DNA from: an uncultured Collinsella sp.
GTDB taxonomy: Bacteria > Actinomycetota > Coriobacteriia > Coriobacteriales > Coriobacteriaceae
Length of the DNA stretch: 64,000 nucleotides
NCBI GenBank assembly: GCA_902495355.1
Contig: CABUWV010000001.1
Coordinates: 124,001 to 188,000, forward strand
Reading direction: 5' to 3'
Shown: piece by piece, positions 17,586 to 25,832 of the stretch
How positions within the stretch are numbered: the stretch's first letter is position 1
Layout: each line of letters opens with the position of its first letter
Made by a program: the position numbers and the translations under genes
The notes under the pieces: generated by a model
The model's database searches: none
What the model saw: only the letters and a program-made list of their open reading frames with translations
Told to the model about the DNA's origin: nothing

Positions 17586-18238
17586 GAATCATCGGCGGCG
17601 AATGGCGCGGTCGTAAGATCGAGGAGCCCCGTGGTCGCGATGTCACCCGCCCCACGACTGATCGCGTGCGCGAGGCGTGCGCATCTATGGTCATGTCGGC
17701 ATTCGATTTCGATTTGGACGAGGTTCGTGTGCTGGACGCCTTTGGTGGCTCCGGTGCCTTAGGGTTAGAGATGCTCTCTCGTGGGGCCCGTTCGCTCACG
17801 ACGTTTGAGATCGATCGCAACGCCGCGCGGCTCATTACCAAGAATATCGAGTCGCTCTGCCGTGACCGTGCGCGTTGGCGCGTGGTCACGGGCGACATGC
17901 TGGCGAGTGCCTCGCGCGGTCGTGTACCGGGCGGTCCCTTTGATCTGGTCCTGCTCGACCCGCCCTATGCTTTTGGTGCCGAGCCGGTCGAGGAACTGCT
18001 GCAGAACCTGGCTCAGCAAGGTCTGCTTGCGTCTGGCGCTTACGCCTTGTTTGAGCATGCCGCCGCCGATGCGGGCGTGCATCCGGCAGGCTTTGAGACT
18101 GTACGTGAGAAGCGCTACGGCATTACCTCGGTCGACCTGCTTCGTTGGGTCGGCGATGACGATGGTGAGGGCGATAGCGCCGGCACCGATGCTGACAACA
18201 ACGATGCCGCGACGTTTCAGGAGGACGCCCATGAATGA
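17582..18238 (+). CDS. rsmD: 16S rRNA (guanine(966)-N2)-methyltransferase
   Basis: Methylates G966 of 16S rRNA using S-adenosylmethionine. The 218 residues start with MRIIGGEWRGRKI and have TRPTTDRVREA. The SAM-binding loop reads VLDAFGGSGALGLEMLSRGA and the catalytic motif is DLVLLDPPYAFG. All are RsmD hallmarks. About 30 extra C-terminal residues are Asp/Gly/Ala-rich. The ATG overlaps the recG stop by four bases, and the gene overlaps coaD by eight, giving a compact recG-rsmD-coaD unit. Confidence 0.93.
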   Translation: MRIIGGEWRGRKIEEPRGRDVTRPTTDRVREACASMVMSAFDFDLDEVRVLDAFGGSGALGLEMLSRGARSLTTFEIDRNAARLITKNIESLCRDRARWRVVTGDMLASASRGRVPGGPFDLVLLDPPYAFGAEPVEELLQNLAQQGLLASGAYALFEHAAADAGVHPAGFETVREKRYGITSVDLLRWVGDDDGEGDSAGTDADNNDAATFQEDAHE

Positions 18239-18728
18239 CACCATCAACCGCGTGATCGTCCCGGGCACCTTCGATCCCATCACGTTTGGCCATATCGATG
18301 TGATCCGCCGTGCCCGCCGCATCTTTCCCAGCGTGATCGTCGCTGTTGCCGAGTCGCAAGGTAAAAACGGTGTAGGCACCACGTTTATGCTCGATGAGCG
18401 CGTGGCGCTGGCCCGCGAGGCGCTCGGCGATATCGACGGTGTCGAGGTCCTGCCCTTCACTGGCCTGCTGGTCGACTTCGCACGTGAGCAGGGGGCGGGT
18501 GCCGTGGTCAAGGGCCTGCGCGCCATGACCGACTTTGAGTATGAGCTGCAGCAGGCCGACCTTAACTATCGCCTGGATAGCGAGCTGGAGTCCATTTTTG
18601 TCATGAGTGCGCCGCAGTACGGCTATATCTCGAGCTCGGTCGTTCGCCAGATTGCCTCGCTCGGCAGCGATGTATCGACGTTTGTCCCGTCCAACGTGGT
18701 CGAAGCGCTCAAACATCGCTTTTCGTGA
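18231..18728 (+). CDS. coaD: Phosphopantetheine adenylyltransferase
   Basis: Transfers AMP to 4'-phosphopantetheine, the penultimate step of coenzyme A synthesis. The 165-residue protein has the nucleotidyltransferase T/HxGH motif as VPGTFDPITFGHIDVI (9-24). It also has the substrate-binding segment VKGLRAMTDFEYELQQADLN and the late ISSSVVRQIASLG motif. The ATG at 18231 follows AGGAGG at good distance. An upstream open stretch in the same frame is the shadow of rsmD and is not part of this gene. Confidence 0.95.
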   Translation: MNDTINRVIVPGTFDPITFGHIDVIRRARRIFPSVIVAVAESQGKNGVGTTFMLDERVALAREALGDIDGVEVLPFTGLLVDFAREQGAGAVVKGLRAMTDFEYELQQADLNYRLDSELESIFVMSAPQYGYISSSVVRQIASLGSDVSTFVPSNVVEALKHRFS

Positions 18729-18731
18729 CGT

Positions 18732-18761
18732 TTCTTATTGCCTGGTGGCATGTGGTAAACT
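18732..18761 (+). promoter_or_regulatory. Probable promoter of the SepIVA-like/DUF177/rpmF unit
   Basis: TTCTTA (18732-18737) and TAAACT (18756-18761) are 18 bases apart. The -10 box has an extended TGG just before it. The following gene starts at 18797 with a strong ribosome binding site. Confidence 0.5.
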
Positions 18762-18796
18762 AGCACGATGATATGTTACCTATGAAAGGAGACCGG

Positions 18797-19294
18797 ATGC
18801 CGGGCGAGAATTTTCCTGGCGATAGGATCGTCAGCTTGGTCGATGAGCTCGAAGGGCTGATCGAGGAAGCCAAGCCGCCTTTCGGCAAGAACGCTCAGTT
18901 CAAGGTCATCGACGCCGACGTGTTCTTCAACATCCTCGACGAGATCCGCATGAGCTATCCCGAGGAGTGGCAGAAGTCCCGCCGTATCCTTAAGGAGCGC
19001 GAGGAGCTTATGGCTTCCGCCGCCGCCCAGGCCGATTCCATCATCGCTGACGCTCAGCAGCAGGCCCTCACCATTGCCGGTGAGCAGGAGATCGTCCGCC
19101 TTGCGCAGCAGCAGGCCGACGACATCCGCGATCGTGCCCAGCAGTACGAGCGCGAGACGCGTTATGCTGCCGAGGACTACGCAGAGCAGGTCTTTACGCA
19201 CCTGGAGGAGAACCTCAAGAGCCTGACCGGCACCGTTACCCGTTGCCGTCAGCAGCTCAACGAGGGTGCCGCCCAACAGAATGGTCAGTGGTAA
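18797..19294 (+). CDS. DivIVA-type coiled-coil protein, SepIVA-like
   Basis: A 165-residue acidic, largely helical protein. The first ~60 residues are compact (VDELEGLIEEAKP, then FNILDEIRMSYPEEW). From about 70 to 150 it is a long coiled coil rich in Ala, Gln and Glu (AQADSIIADAQQQA, RDRAQQYERETRYAAEDYAEQV). This resembles actinobacterial DivIVA-domain proteins. The neighbours DUF177, rnc, smc and ftsY match the mycobacterial locus of SepIVA (Rv2927c), a division-site protein. The role in septation is inferred from synteny. ATG 18797 is chosen because GAAAGGAGA precedes it. Its stop overlaps the next start by one base (TAATG). Confidence 0.75.
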   Translation: MPGENFPGDRIVSLVDELEGLIEEAKPPFGKNAQFKVIDADVFFNILDEIRMSYPEEWQKSRRILKEREELMASAAAQADSIIADAQQQALTIAGEQEIVRLAQQQADDIRDRAQQYERETRYAAEDYAEQVFTHLEENLKSLTGTVTRCRQQLNEGAAQQNGQW

Positions 19295-19848
19295 TGGCTG
19301 AGTTCCCGAGCGTTACCGTCGATCTTTCCGAGCAGCTCGAGTTTCCTGGAGATTCGTATCCGCTGACCGGTAAGGTCGATGTCGCCACCTACACGGTGGG
19401 CGAGAAGGAGTACCAGCTTCAGGACGGCATCGACTACGACGTTGTCTTTACCAATGCAGGTACCGGTGTCTTGCTCACGGGCATGGTCCGCGCGCACGCC
19501 ACCGGCGAGTGCGACCGTTGCCTGGAGCCCGCCTCGTTTGATATCGCCGGCGAGATCGAGGAGTTCTACCTCTTTGAGGAACCCGAGGATCCCGAGGCCT
19601 ACGAGGACGGCTACGAGCTCCTGGGTGAGGACCGCATCGTCGATCTGGGTGAGCCCATCAATGACGCGGTCGTTATGGACACGCCGTTTGTGGTGCTCTG
19701 CAAGCCCGATTGTCGCGGTCTGTGCCCCACTTGCGGTTGCAATCTCAACGTGGAGCAATGTGATTGTGCTGCCCAAGCCGAGGCCGAATGGGCCGAAGCC
19801 ACGGAAAATCCATTTGCAGCATTGAAGAATCTCAAGCTCGATGAGTAA
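19294..19848 (+). CDS. YceD/DUF177 family protein
   Basis: A 184-residue DUF177 protein. The family lies next to rpmF in most bacteria, and its plant and bacterial members are linked to 23S rRNA accumulation. The protein has the central HATGECDRCLEPASFD element and the C-terminal cysteine cluster CKPDCRGLCPTCGCNLN, which probably binds a metal. A highly acidic stretch (EEPEDPEAYEDGYE) lies between. Translation begins at ATG 19294, sharing one base with the stop of the SepIVA-like gene. The conserved pairing with rpmF, 64 bases downstream, supports a ribosome-related role. Confidence 0.88.
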   Translation: MAEFPSVTVDLSEQLEFPGDSYPLTGKVDVATYTVGEKEYQLQDGIDYDVVFTNAGTGVLLTGMVRAHATGECDRCLEPASFDIAGEIEEFYLFEEPEDPEAYEDGYELLGEDRIVDLGEPINDAVVMDTPFVVLCKPDCRGLCPTCGCNLNVEQCDCAAQAEAEWAEATENPFAALKNLKLDE

Positions 19849-19912
19849 AACTGTGGTAGTATCGCTACTTGCGCGTAATCGCCACACTGGATAGTTCATA
19901 AGGAAGGTCACT

Positions 19913-20092
19913 ATGCCCGTACCTAAACAAAAGCAGGGTCGTATCCGCACTCACACCCGTCGTTCCGCCAACATGAAGATCTCGGCTGCGGCTCAGTCCA
20001 CGTGCCCCCGTTGCGGCGCTGTCAAGCTTCCGCACCACGTGTGCCCCAGCTGCGGTTTCTACAAGGACCGCGAGGTTATCGTTACCGAGTAA
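19913..20092 (+). CDS. rpmF: 50S ribosomal protein L32
   Basis: A 59-residue zinc-ribbon ribosomal protein of the large subunit. It starts with the L32 signature MPVPKQKQGRIRTHTRRS and keeps the four zinc-ligand cysteines as CPRC (31-34) and CPSC (44-47). It is therefore the zinc-containing form, not the cysteine-free paralogue. AAGGAAGG lies at good distance before the ATG. A terminator follows 40 bases after the stop, so the operon from 18797 probably ends here. Confidence 0.97.
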   Translation: MPVPKQKQGRIRTHTRRSANMKISAAAQSTCPRCGAVKLPHHVCPSCGFYKDREVIVTE

Positions 20093-20132
20093 CGGTATAC
20101 TCTGGATGCGATGCCGTTCCAAATGGAACCAC

Positions 20133-20162
20133 AATGGCCGGCTCAATGAGTCGGCCATTTTT
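20133..20162 (+). terminator. Terminator after rpmF
   Basis: AATGGCCG pairs with CGGCCATT, with an inner CTC/GAG pair, and runs into TTTTT. The T run ends only a few bases before the plsX ribosome binding site. Confidence 0.85.
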
Positions 20163-20179
20163 GTTTAAGGAGCATGTAT

Positions 20180-21199
20180 ATGAGTAACGTTCGCGTTTGT
20201 GTAGACGTTGTGGGTGGAGACGAGAAACCTCAGGTTGTTCTCGATGGTATCGAGGCTGCACTTGCTGCCGATCCCGATATCGAGGTCTTGGCAGCTGGCC
20301 CCGCCGAAATCGTCAATCCCTTTGCTGCTTCCCACGCACGTGTTGAGGCCCTTGAGGCACCCGACGTTATCGCCATGGATGACGATCCCATTCGCGCCGT
20401 GATGACCAAACGCAAGTCTTCGATCGTGCTGTCGTGCCGCGCCATCAAGAAGGGAAATGCGGACGCGTTTTTCTCCGCCGGCTCCACCGGCGCCATGACC
20501 GCCGCTGCGACCGCCTACGTCACGCCGTTTAGATATATGGCCGAAGGTAAGAAGCAGCCGGTGCGTCCCTGTCTGACCAATGCGCTGCCCAATCGCGCCG
20601 GCGGTCTGACGGTGCTGTGCGATATGGGCGCCAACCCCGATGTCGAGGTCGAGGACATGGTGCGTTTTGCCCAGATGGGTAGCGCCTATGCTCGCGTCGT
20701 CCTGGGCATCGAGCATCCCCGCGTGGGCCTGCTTGCTAACGGCACCGAGGACGAGAAGGGCTCCAACTTTACCAAGGCCTGCTTCCCGGCCATGAAAGCC
20801 GCCGTTCCCGGCTTTGTTGGTAACTGCGAGGGAACGGACATCACCTCCGGTAACTTCGATGTCGTCGTTGCCGATGGCATGTCGGGCAATATTGCGCTCA
20901 AGGCCACGGAGGGCGCTGCCAAGTTTTTGCTGAAGGAACTCAAGGGTGCCTTTATGTCTTCGCTTGGCACCAAGATCGCCGCGCTGCTCATCAAAAAGCA
21001 GATGCGCGAGATTAAGGCCAAGCTTTCGGGCGACGCCAAGGGCGGCGCGATTCTTTTGGGCCTGCGTGGCGTGGTCCTGATCGGCCATGGCGCCACCTCG
21101 GTCGAGGCTGTTAAAAACGGTACGCTCGCGGCGGCCGAAGCCGTGCGCGCCGGGCTGGTCGAGAACGTCGCCAACTCCATGGACGGCATCGTTTTATAA
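20180..21199 (+). CDS. plsX: Phosphate acyltransferase PlsX
   Basis: Makes acyl-phosphate from acyl-ACP, the first committed step of the PlsX/PlsY phospholipid route. The 339-residue protein shows the PlsX pattern CVDVVGGDEKPQVVLDGI and SAGSTGAMTAAATAYV. Further on it has LGIEHPRVGLLANGTEDEKG, GNCEGTDITSGNFDVVVADG and GNIALKATEGAAK. ATG 20180 is preferred over ATG 20174 because AAGGAG (20167-20172) sits seven bases before it and only one before the other. It is followed by acpP, its substrate carrier. The terminator upstream implies either readthrough or a promoter not recognised here. Confidence 0.93.
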   Translation: MSNVRVCVDVVGGDEKPQVVLDGIEAALAADPDIEVLAAGPAEIVNPFAASHARVEALEAPDVIAMDDDPIRAVMTKRKSSIVLSCRAIKKGNADAFFSAGSTGAMTAAATAYVTPFRYMAEGKKQPVRPCLTNALPNRAGGLTVLCDMGANPDVEVEDMVRFAQMGSAYARVVLGIEHPRVGLLANGTEDEKGSNFTKACFPAMKAAVPGFVGNCEGTDITSGNFDVVVADGMSGNIALKATEGAAKFLLKELKGAFMSSLGTKIAALLIKKQMREIKAKLSGDAKGGAILLGLRGVVLIGHGATSVEAVKNGTLAAAEAVRAGLVENVANSMDGIVL

Positions 21200-21256
21200 C
21201 AGCGGCGTTATGCGTCTCGGGGCGTGCGTCGTGGGGTAGAATCAGAACCGTGTCTT

Positions 21257-21284
21257 GGTACCGCCCGGGCGGTACCATTCTTTT
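21257..21284 (+). terminator. Perfect palindrome and T run between plsX and acpP
   Basis: A 20-base perfect palindrome (21257-21276) of GGTACCGCCC and its complement is followed by ATTCTTTT. It can fold into a 10 bp hairpin without a loop (8 bp with a 4-base loop) and probably limits plsX readthrough into acpP. Confidence 0.7.
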
Positions 21285-21313
21285 GGTATTCATGCACTAT
21301 GAGAGGAAGCGCT

Positions 21314-21556
21314 ATGGATCGCTCCGAAATCTTCGACAAGATCGCCGATGTCGCTGCTGACGTTTTGGGCGTCGATGTTGCCGAAATTAGCGATGAGACC
21401 ACCTTTGACGACCTCGATGCCAACTCGCTCGAGCGCCTGCAGCTGGTTACGGCTATCGAGGACGAGTTCAACCTCGAGATCGATGACGAGACCCTGCTCT
21501 CGCTCAACTCTGTCGCCGACGCCGTCGACGCTATCGAAAACGCCAGGGAGGCCTAG
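21314..21556 (+). CDS. acpP: Acyl carrier protein
   Basis: An 80-residue acidic carrier for growing fatty acyl chains. The phosphopantetheine serine lies in DDLDANSLERLQLV (S38). The usual DSL is here NSL, with an extra Ala-Asn, which is a small deviation. The rest has the four-helix ACP layout (IEDEFNLEIDDETLLSLNSVADAV). ATG 21314 has GAGGAAG upstream. Earlier in-frame codons fall in the terminator region. rnc starts four bases after its stop, the classic acpP-rnc pair. Confidence 0.93.
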   Translation: MDRSEIFDKIADVAADVLGVDVAEISDETTFDDLDANSLERLQLVTAIEDEFNLEIDDETLLSLNSVADAVDAIENAREA

Positions 21557-21559
21557 GTC

Positions 21560-22285
21560 TTGGCTTTGTCTGAACGACTTACGCGCGCCCAGGAAATTCT
21601 GGGCCACGAGTTCAATAATAAGGTGCTGCTGCGCGCGGCCCTTACGCATCCCTCGGCAGTCGAGGGCCAGCCGGTTTCTGCCAGCTATGAGCGCCTTGAG
21701 TTCTTGGGCGATTCCATTTTGGGCGCCGTGGTCGCACGCTCCCTGTTTGAGTCCTATCCGGAGTTTGACGAGGGCAAGCTCACGCGCCTGAAGGTGTCGC
21801 TTGTCTCGGGCGCTACGCTGTCCGAGGTTTCTCACGAGCTGGGCATCGACGACATCATCATCTTTGGTGCCTCCGAGACCGGTACCGGTGCGCGCGGCCT
21901 GCATTCGGCGCTCGAGAACGTCTACGAGTCGCTCGTGGGCGCACTGTACCTGGATGCCGGCTGGGATGCCGCAGCGGAGTTTATCCATCGTACGCTTAAG
22001 CCGCATTTGGCTTCCGAGCGTGCCGAGCATCCTGCGAACCCCAAGTCGTTTTTGCAGGAGTGCGTGCAAGCCGACGGTCACGAACCCCCGGCGTACAAGC
22101 TTGTTGGCTCCGAGGGCCCGGCGCATGCGCCCACCTTTACCGCCGTGGTTTTGATCGATGGCATTCGCCAGGGTCGCGGCTCCGGCTCTTCAAAGAAGGA
22201 AGCCGAGGGAGCCGCCGCGCTCGAAGCGCTCGACCGCATGGGTTACACCACCAACGGCGTGATTCTCAACAAGAAGCCTGTTTAA
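21560..22285 (+). CDS. rnc: Ribonuclease III
   Basis: Double-strand-specific endoribonuclease for rRNA processing and mRNA control. The 241-residue protein has the RNase III signature ERLEFLGDS (44-52) and the second acidic site motif ALENVYESLVGALYLDAGWD. A C-terminal double-stranded RNA-binding domain spans about 155-230 (NPKSFLQECVQADGHEPPAYKL, GSSKKEAEGAAALEAL). The start is TTG 21560 with GGGAGG eight bases before it. It lies between acpP and smc, a widely conserved order. Confidence 0.95.
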   Translation: MALSERLTRAQEILGHEFNNKVLLRAALTHPSAVEGQPVSASYERLEFLGDSILGAVVARSLFESYPEFDEGKLTRLKVSLVSGATLSEVSHELGIDDIIIFGASETGTGARGLHSALENVYESLVGALYLDAGWDAAAEFIHRTLKPHLASERAEHPANPKSFLQECVQADGHEPPAYKLVGSEGPAHAPTFTAVVLIDGIRQGRGSGSSKKEAEGAAALEALDRMGYTTNGVILNKKPV

Positions 22286-22295
22286 GCGAGGAACC

Positions 22296-25200
22296 GTGTA
22301 TCTCAAGTCCCTCACGCTCAAAGGGTTCAAGTCGTTTGCCGACCGCGCCCATATGACGTTTGAGCCGGGCCTGACCGTCATCGTCGGCCCCAACGGCTCG
22401 GGAAAATCGAACATTTCTGACTCGATTCTGTGGGTCCTGGGCGAGCAGAGCGCCAAGCAGCTGCGCGGCCAGGCCATGGAGGACGTCATCTTCTCGGGCT
22501 CGTCAGCGCGCAAGCCGGTGGGTGTCGCCGAGGTCACGCTGGTGCTCGATAACTCGGACCATATGCTGCCCGTCGATTTTGACGAGGTCGCCATCACCCG
22601 TCGCATGTATCGCTCGGGCGAAAGCGAGTACCTCATCAACTCGAGTCCGTGCCGCCTGATGGACATTCAGGACATCCTGCACGATTCGGGCCTGGGCAAG
22701 GATACGCATTCCATTATTAGCCAGGGCAAGCTCGACGCCATTTTGCAGAGCCGCCCCGAGGAGCGCCGCGCCCTCATCGAGGAGGCCGCCGGCATCTCCA
22801 AGCACAAGCGCCGCAAAGAGCGTGCGCTCAAAAAGATTAAGTCGATGGACGAGCACCTGACGCGTGCCCGCGACATCAATAAGGAAATCGCCCGTCAGCT
22901 GCGACCGCTGGAGCGTCAGGTCGATCGCGCGCGCAAGTACAAAGAGCTGTCCTCGCGCGCGAACGAGCTTACGCAGATGCTGGCCGTTGACGAGCTGCGT
23001 TCGCTGCAGTCGCAGTGGAACGACCTGGAGAGCCGCTCCAAAGAGGGCGCGGCCGAGCTTGAGCTTGCGCAGTACCGCTTGGGCGAAAAGGAGCGCGAGC
23101 TCGAGAAGCTCCAGGTTATGCTCGAGGAAAAGGGCCTGTTTGTGGGCGATCTGGGCGAGCAGCGCCGCCATATGCAAGATGTGGTCGGCCGCATTAACTC
23201 CGACATGCGCCTGCTCGAGGAAAAAGGCCACAACATGGTGTCGCGTCTGTCTGACATGCGCGGTCAGATCTCGAGCTCCGAGCATCAGCGTCGTCGCGTG
23301 GTCGAGGAGCTCGAGGACGCACGTGCGCAGCTTGAGGAAGTGACCGGCGCGCATATGCAGGCCCAGGAGGACGTTGACGCCGCCGGTCCTGCCGCCGCCG
23401 AGCTCCACGAGCGCCGCGTGGCGCTCGATAATCAGATTTCGCAGCTCACGCGCGAGCAGCGCGATGTGCAGCGTGTAGCCGATAACGCCGCGCTCGAGCT
23501 CGCCAAGGTGAAGGACTCGCTGAGCAATGCCGAGGTCGAGGATAACATGTATGCCTCGCGCCTGGAGCAGATTGACGAGCAGCTCGAGGAGGTCACGACC
23601 TCGCTCGAGAGCCGTCGCGACCGCGCCGAGGAGCTTGAGGGCGCTCTTGAGGAAGCGCGCCAGGCTCAGGTCGATGCGCGTGAGGCCGCCGAGGCGGCAC
23701 GCGCGGCCCTGAAGGACCTGCGTGCCCGCGAGAGTGAGGCGCGCAACAAGTTATCCGAGGTGCGCTCGGAGCTTGCCAGCCAAAAGAAACTCGATGCCCG
23801 CATGGCCGACAGCTCGCCGCTGGTGAGCCGTCTGGTGGGTGCGCTGGGCGATGACGTAATGGGTCGCCTGGGCGATGTGCTCGAGGCCCCTCGTGAGCTC
23901 GAGGGCCTGGTCGAGCAGCTGCTTGCCGGCGATATCGATGCCCTGTTGTTTGATGACGCTGACGCGCTTGAGCGTGCCGGTCGTGCCGCTCTGGACCAGA
24001 AGAAGGCTTCGGGCGAGGCGCTGCTGGTGGCGCGCGGCGTGAGCGGCTCTACCGCCGCTGAGGGCGCTGCCGGTACCCGTCTGGTTGATCGTCTGTCCGT
24101 GTGCGCAGGCTACGGTCCCGTCGTCGAGGCGTTGCTCGGCGGATATTACGTAGTGGACGATCTTGCTGCCGCGCTGTCGGCGCCGGTCGTTGACGGTGTG
24201 ACCTACGTGACTCCCGATGGCGCCCGCGTAAGCTGTGGCGGCCTGGTGCGTGTGGGGCTAGATGCCGGCGAGGCCTCGGGTGCTCTGGAGCGCAAGCGTC
24301 GCATTCGCGAGCTGGAGGGCCTGGAGCCCGATCTGGCTGCCGTGTTTGAGCATGTGTCGGATCAGGTCGTCGAGGCCAATGCGGCCGTTGAGGAAGCGCG
24401 TGCCGCCGAGGGCGATGCCGCTGGCGAGATCGCCCGTCTTGAGGGCGAGCGCCGCTCGCTGCTCTCCGAGATCGGCCGCTTGGAGCAAAGCGCCAACAAT
24501 GCCGAGGTCGAGCGCGTGCGCATCTCCAAGCGCCGCGAGCAGGCCTCCGAAGCCGTTCGCGCTGCGCGCCCGCGCGTTGACGAGCTCACCCGTTCGCGTG
24601 ACGAGGCCCGTGCGCAGGCAAGTGACCTGGGCTTGCAGATTGCCGAGGCTAACGACGAACTCGACCGCGTTCGCCGTGACGATTCCGAGGCTGCCGGCAA
24701 GCTCGCCGACGCCAAGGTTCGCCTAGCCCAGACGAGCGAACGCCTGCGTTCGCTGAAGGGCCGCGTGCCCGACCTGGAGCATCGTCTTGAGGGCATCGAC
24801 CGTCGTATCCGCGGAACACGCCAGGCTTCGCGCTCGCTCGAGCTGCTGCGCCTGCGTGTCGATCCCATGCACGAACGCTATTCTGCCCTGTTGGAACGCG
24901 CGTCGGATTGGGCAGCGCGCCTGCGTGACCAGGCCTCTCTGGAGGAGGCGGACTCCGCTTCGCTCAAGAAGACCATCGAGGATGCCAAGGCAGAGGTTGC
25001 CCGCGCTAAGGAGCGAGTCGATACCGCTTCCGCCACGCAATACGAGTTCAAGGTCGCGCGTGGTAAGCTCGAGGTGCAGGTAGAGGCCGCCATTAAGGCC
25101 ATTACCGCCGATGGTACCACGGTACTCGAGGAAGCGCTCATGCTTCCGGCGCCCACGGACCGCGATGCCGCCGAGCGCGAACTCAACCAGCTTGTGTGCC

Positions 25201-25832
25201 AGATCAACAACCTTGGTCCCGTTAACCAAGTTGCCATGGAGGAGTACGAGCAGCTCAAGCGCCGCGCCGACTACATCGAGGAGCAGCTGGCCGATCTGGA
25301 GAGCGCGCGCAAGGCGCTCACCAAGATCACCGTGGCCATCGACCGCAAGATGCGTAAGGCCTTCCTGGTGACCTTTGAGAAGGTCGATGCGAACTTCCGC
25401 GAGATCTTCGCCATGCTGTTCCCGGGTGGCCAGGCACATCTGGAGATGACCGACCCTGAGCATCCGGCCGAGACGGGCATCGAGGTCGTGGCGCAGCCGC
25501 GCGGCAAGCGCATCACCAAGATGATGCTCATGTCGGGCGGCGAGAAGAGCCTGACGGCGCTCGCCCTGCTCTTTGCCGTGTATCGCACGCGTACGGTGCC
25601 GTTCTATGTGCTGGACGAGGTCGAGGCGGCGCTCGATGACGCCAACCTGTCCAAGCTCATCGGCGCGCTCGATGTTTTGCGTTCCGATACGCAGCTCTTG
25701 GTTATCTCGCATCAGCGCCGTACTATGGAGGACGCTGACGTCCTCTACGGCGTCTCGATGCAAGCCGACGGCGTCAGCCGCGTCGTCTCGCAAAAACTCG
25801 ATCGCGAAACCGGAAAGGTCGTGAATGCATAA
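22296..25832 (+). CDS. smc: Chromosome segregation protein SMC
   Basis: ATPase of the bacterial condensin complex. The 1178-residue protein has Walker A GPNGSGKS (31-38). Two long coiled coils (about 165-500 and 660-1020) surround a hinge near 510-640 containing ADSSPLVSRLVGAL and YGPVVEALLGGYYVV. The C-terminal ABC signature MSGGEKSLTALALL starts near 1079 and is followed by the Walker B FYVLDEVEAALDDANL. The GTG start at 22296 follows CGAGGA. ftsY begins on the last base of its stop codon. The ScpA and ScpB partners are not in the window. Confidence 0.96.
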   Translation: MYLKSLTLKGFKSFADRAHMTFEPGLTVIVGPNGSGKSNISDSILWVLGEQSAKQLRGQAMEDVIFSGSSARKPVGVAEVTLVLDNSDHMLPVDFDEVAITRRMYRSGESEYLINSSPCRLMDIQDILHDSGLGKDTHSIISQGKLDAILQSRPEERRALIEEAAGISKHKRRKERALKKIKSMDEHLTRARDINKEIARQLRPLERQVDRARKYKELSSRANELTQMLAVDELRSLQSQWNDLESRSKEGAAELELAQYRLGEKERELEKLQVMLEEKGLFVGDLGEQRRHMQDVVGRINSDMRLLEEKGHNMVSRLSDMRGQISSSEHQRRRVVEELEDARAQLEEVTGAHMQAQEDVDAAGPAAAELHERRVALDNQISQLTREQRDVQRVADNAALELAKVKDSLSNAEVEDNMYASRLEQIDEQLEEVTTSLESRRDRAEELEGALEEARQAQVDAREAAEAARAALKDLRARESEARNKLSEVRSELASQKKLDARMADSSPLVSRLVGALGDDVMGRLGDVLEAPRELEGLVEQLLAGDIDALLFDDADALERAGRAALDQKKASGEALLVARGVSGSTAAEGAAGTRLVDRLSVCAGYGPVVEALLGGYYVVDDLAAALSAPVVDGVTYVTPDGARVSCGGLVRVGLDAGEASGALERKRRIRELEGLEPDLAAVFEHVSDQVVEANAAVEEARAAEGDAAGEIARLEGERRSLLSEIGRLEQSANNAEVERVRISKRREQASEAVRAARPRVDELTRSRDEARAQASDLGLQIAEANDELDRVRRDDSEAAGKLADAKVRLAQTSERLRSLKGRVPDLEHRLEGIDRRIRGTRQASRSLELLRLRVDPMHERYSALLERASDWAARLRDQASLEEADSASLKKTIEDAKAEVARAKERVDTASATQYEFKVARGKLEVQVEAAIKAITADGTTVLEEALMLPAPTDRDAAERELNQLVCQINNLGPVNQVAMEEYEQLKRRADYIEEQLADLESARKALTKITVAIDRKMRKAFLVTFEKVDANFREIFAMLFPGGQAHLEMTDPEHPAETGIEVVAQPRGKRITKMMLMSGGEKSLTALALLFAVYRTRTVPFYVLDEVEAALDDANLSKLIGALDVLRSDTQLLVISHQRRTMEDADVLYGVSMQADGVSRVVSQKLDRETGKVVNA

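Noticed and set aside
17781..18230. N-terminal extension of coaD
   Set aside because: This part is rsmD read in another frame; AGGAGG before ATG 18231 and the CoaD motif set the start.
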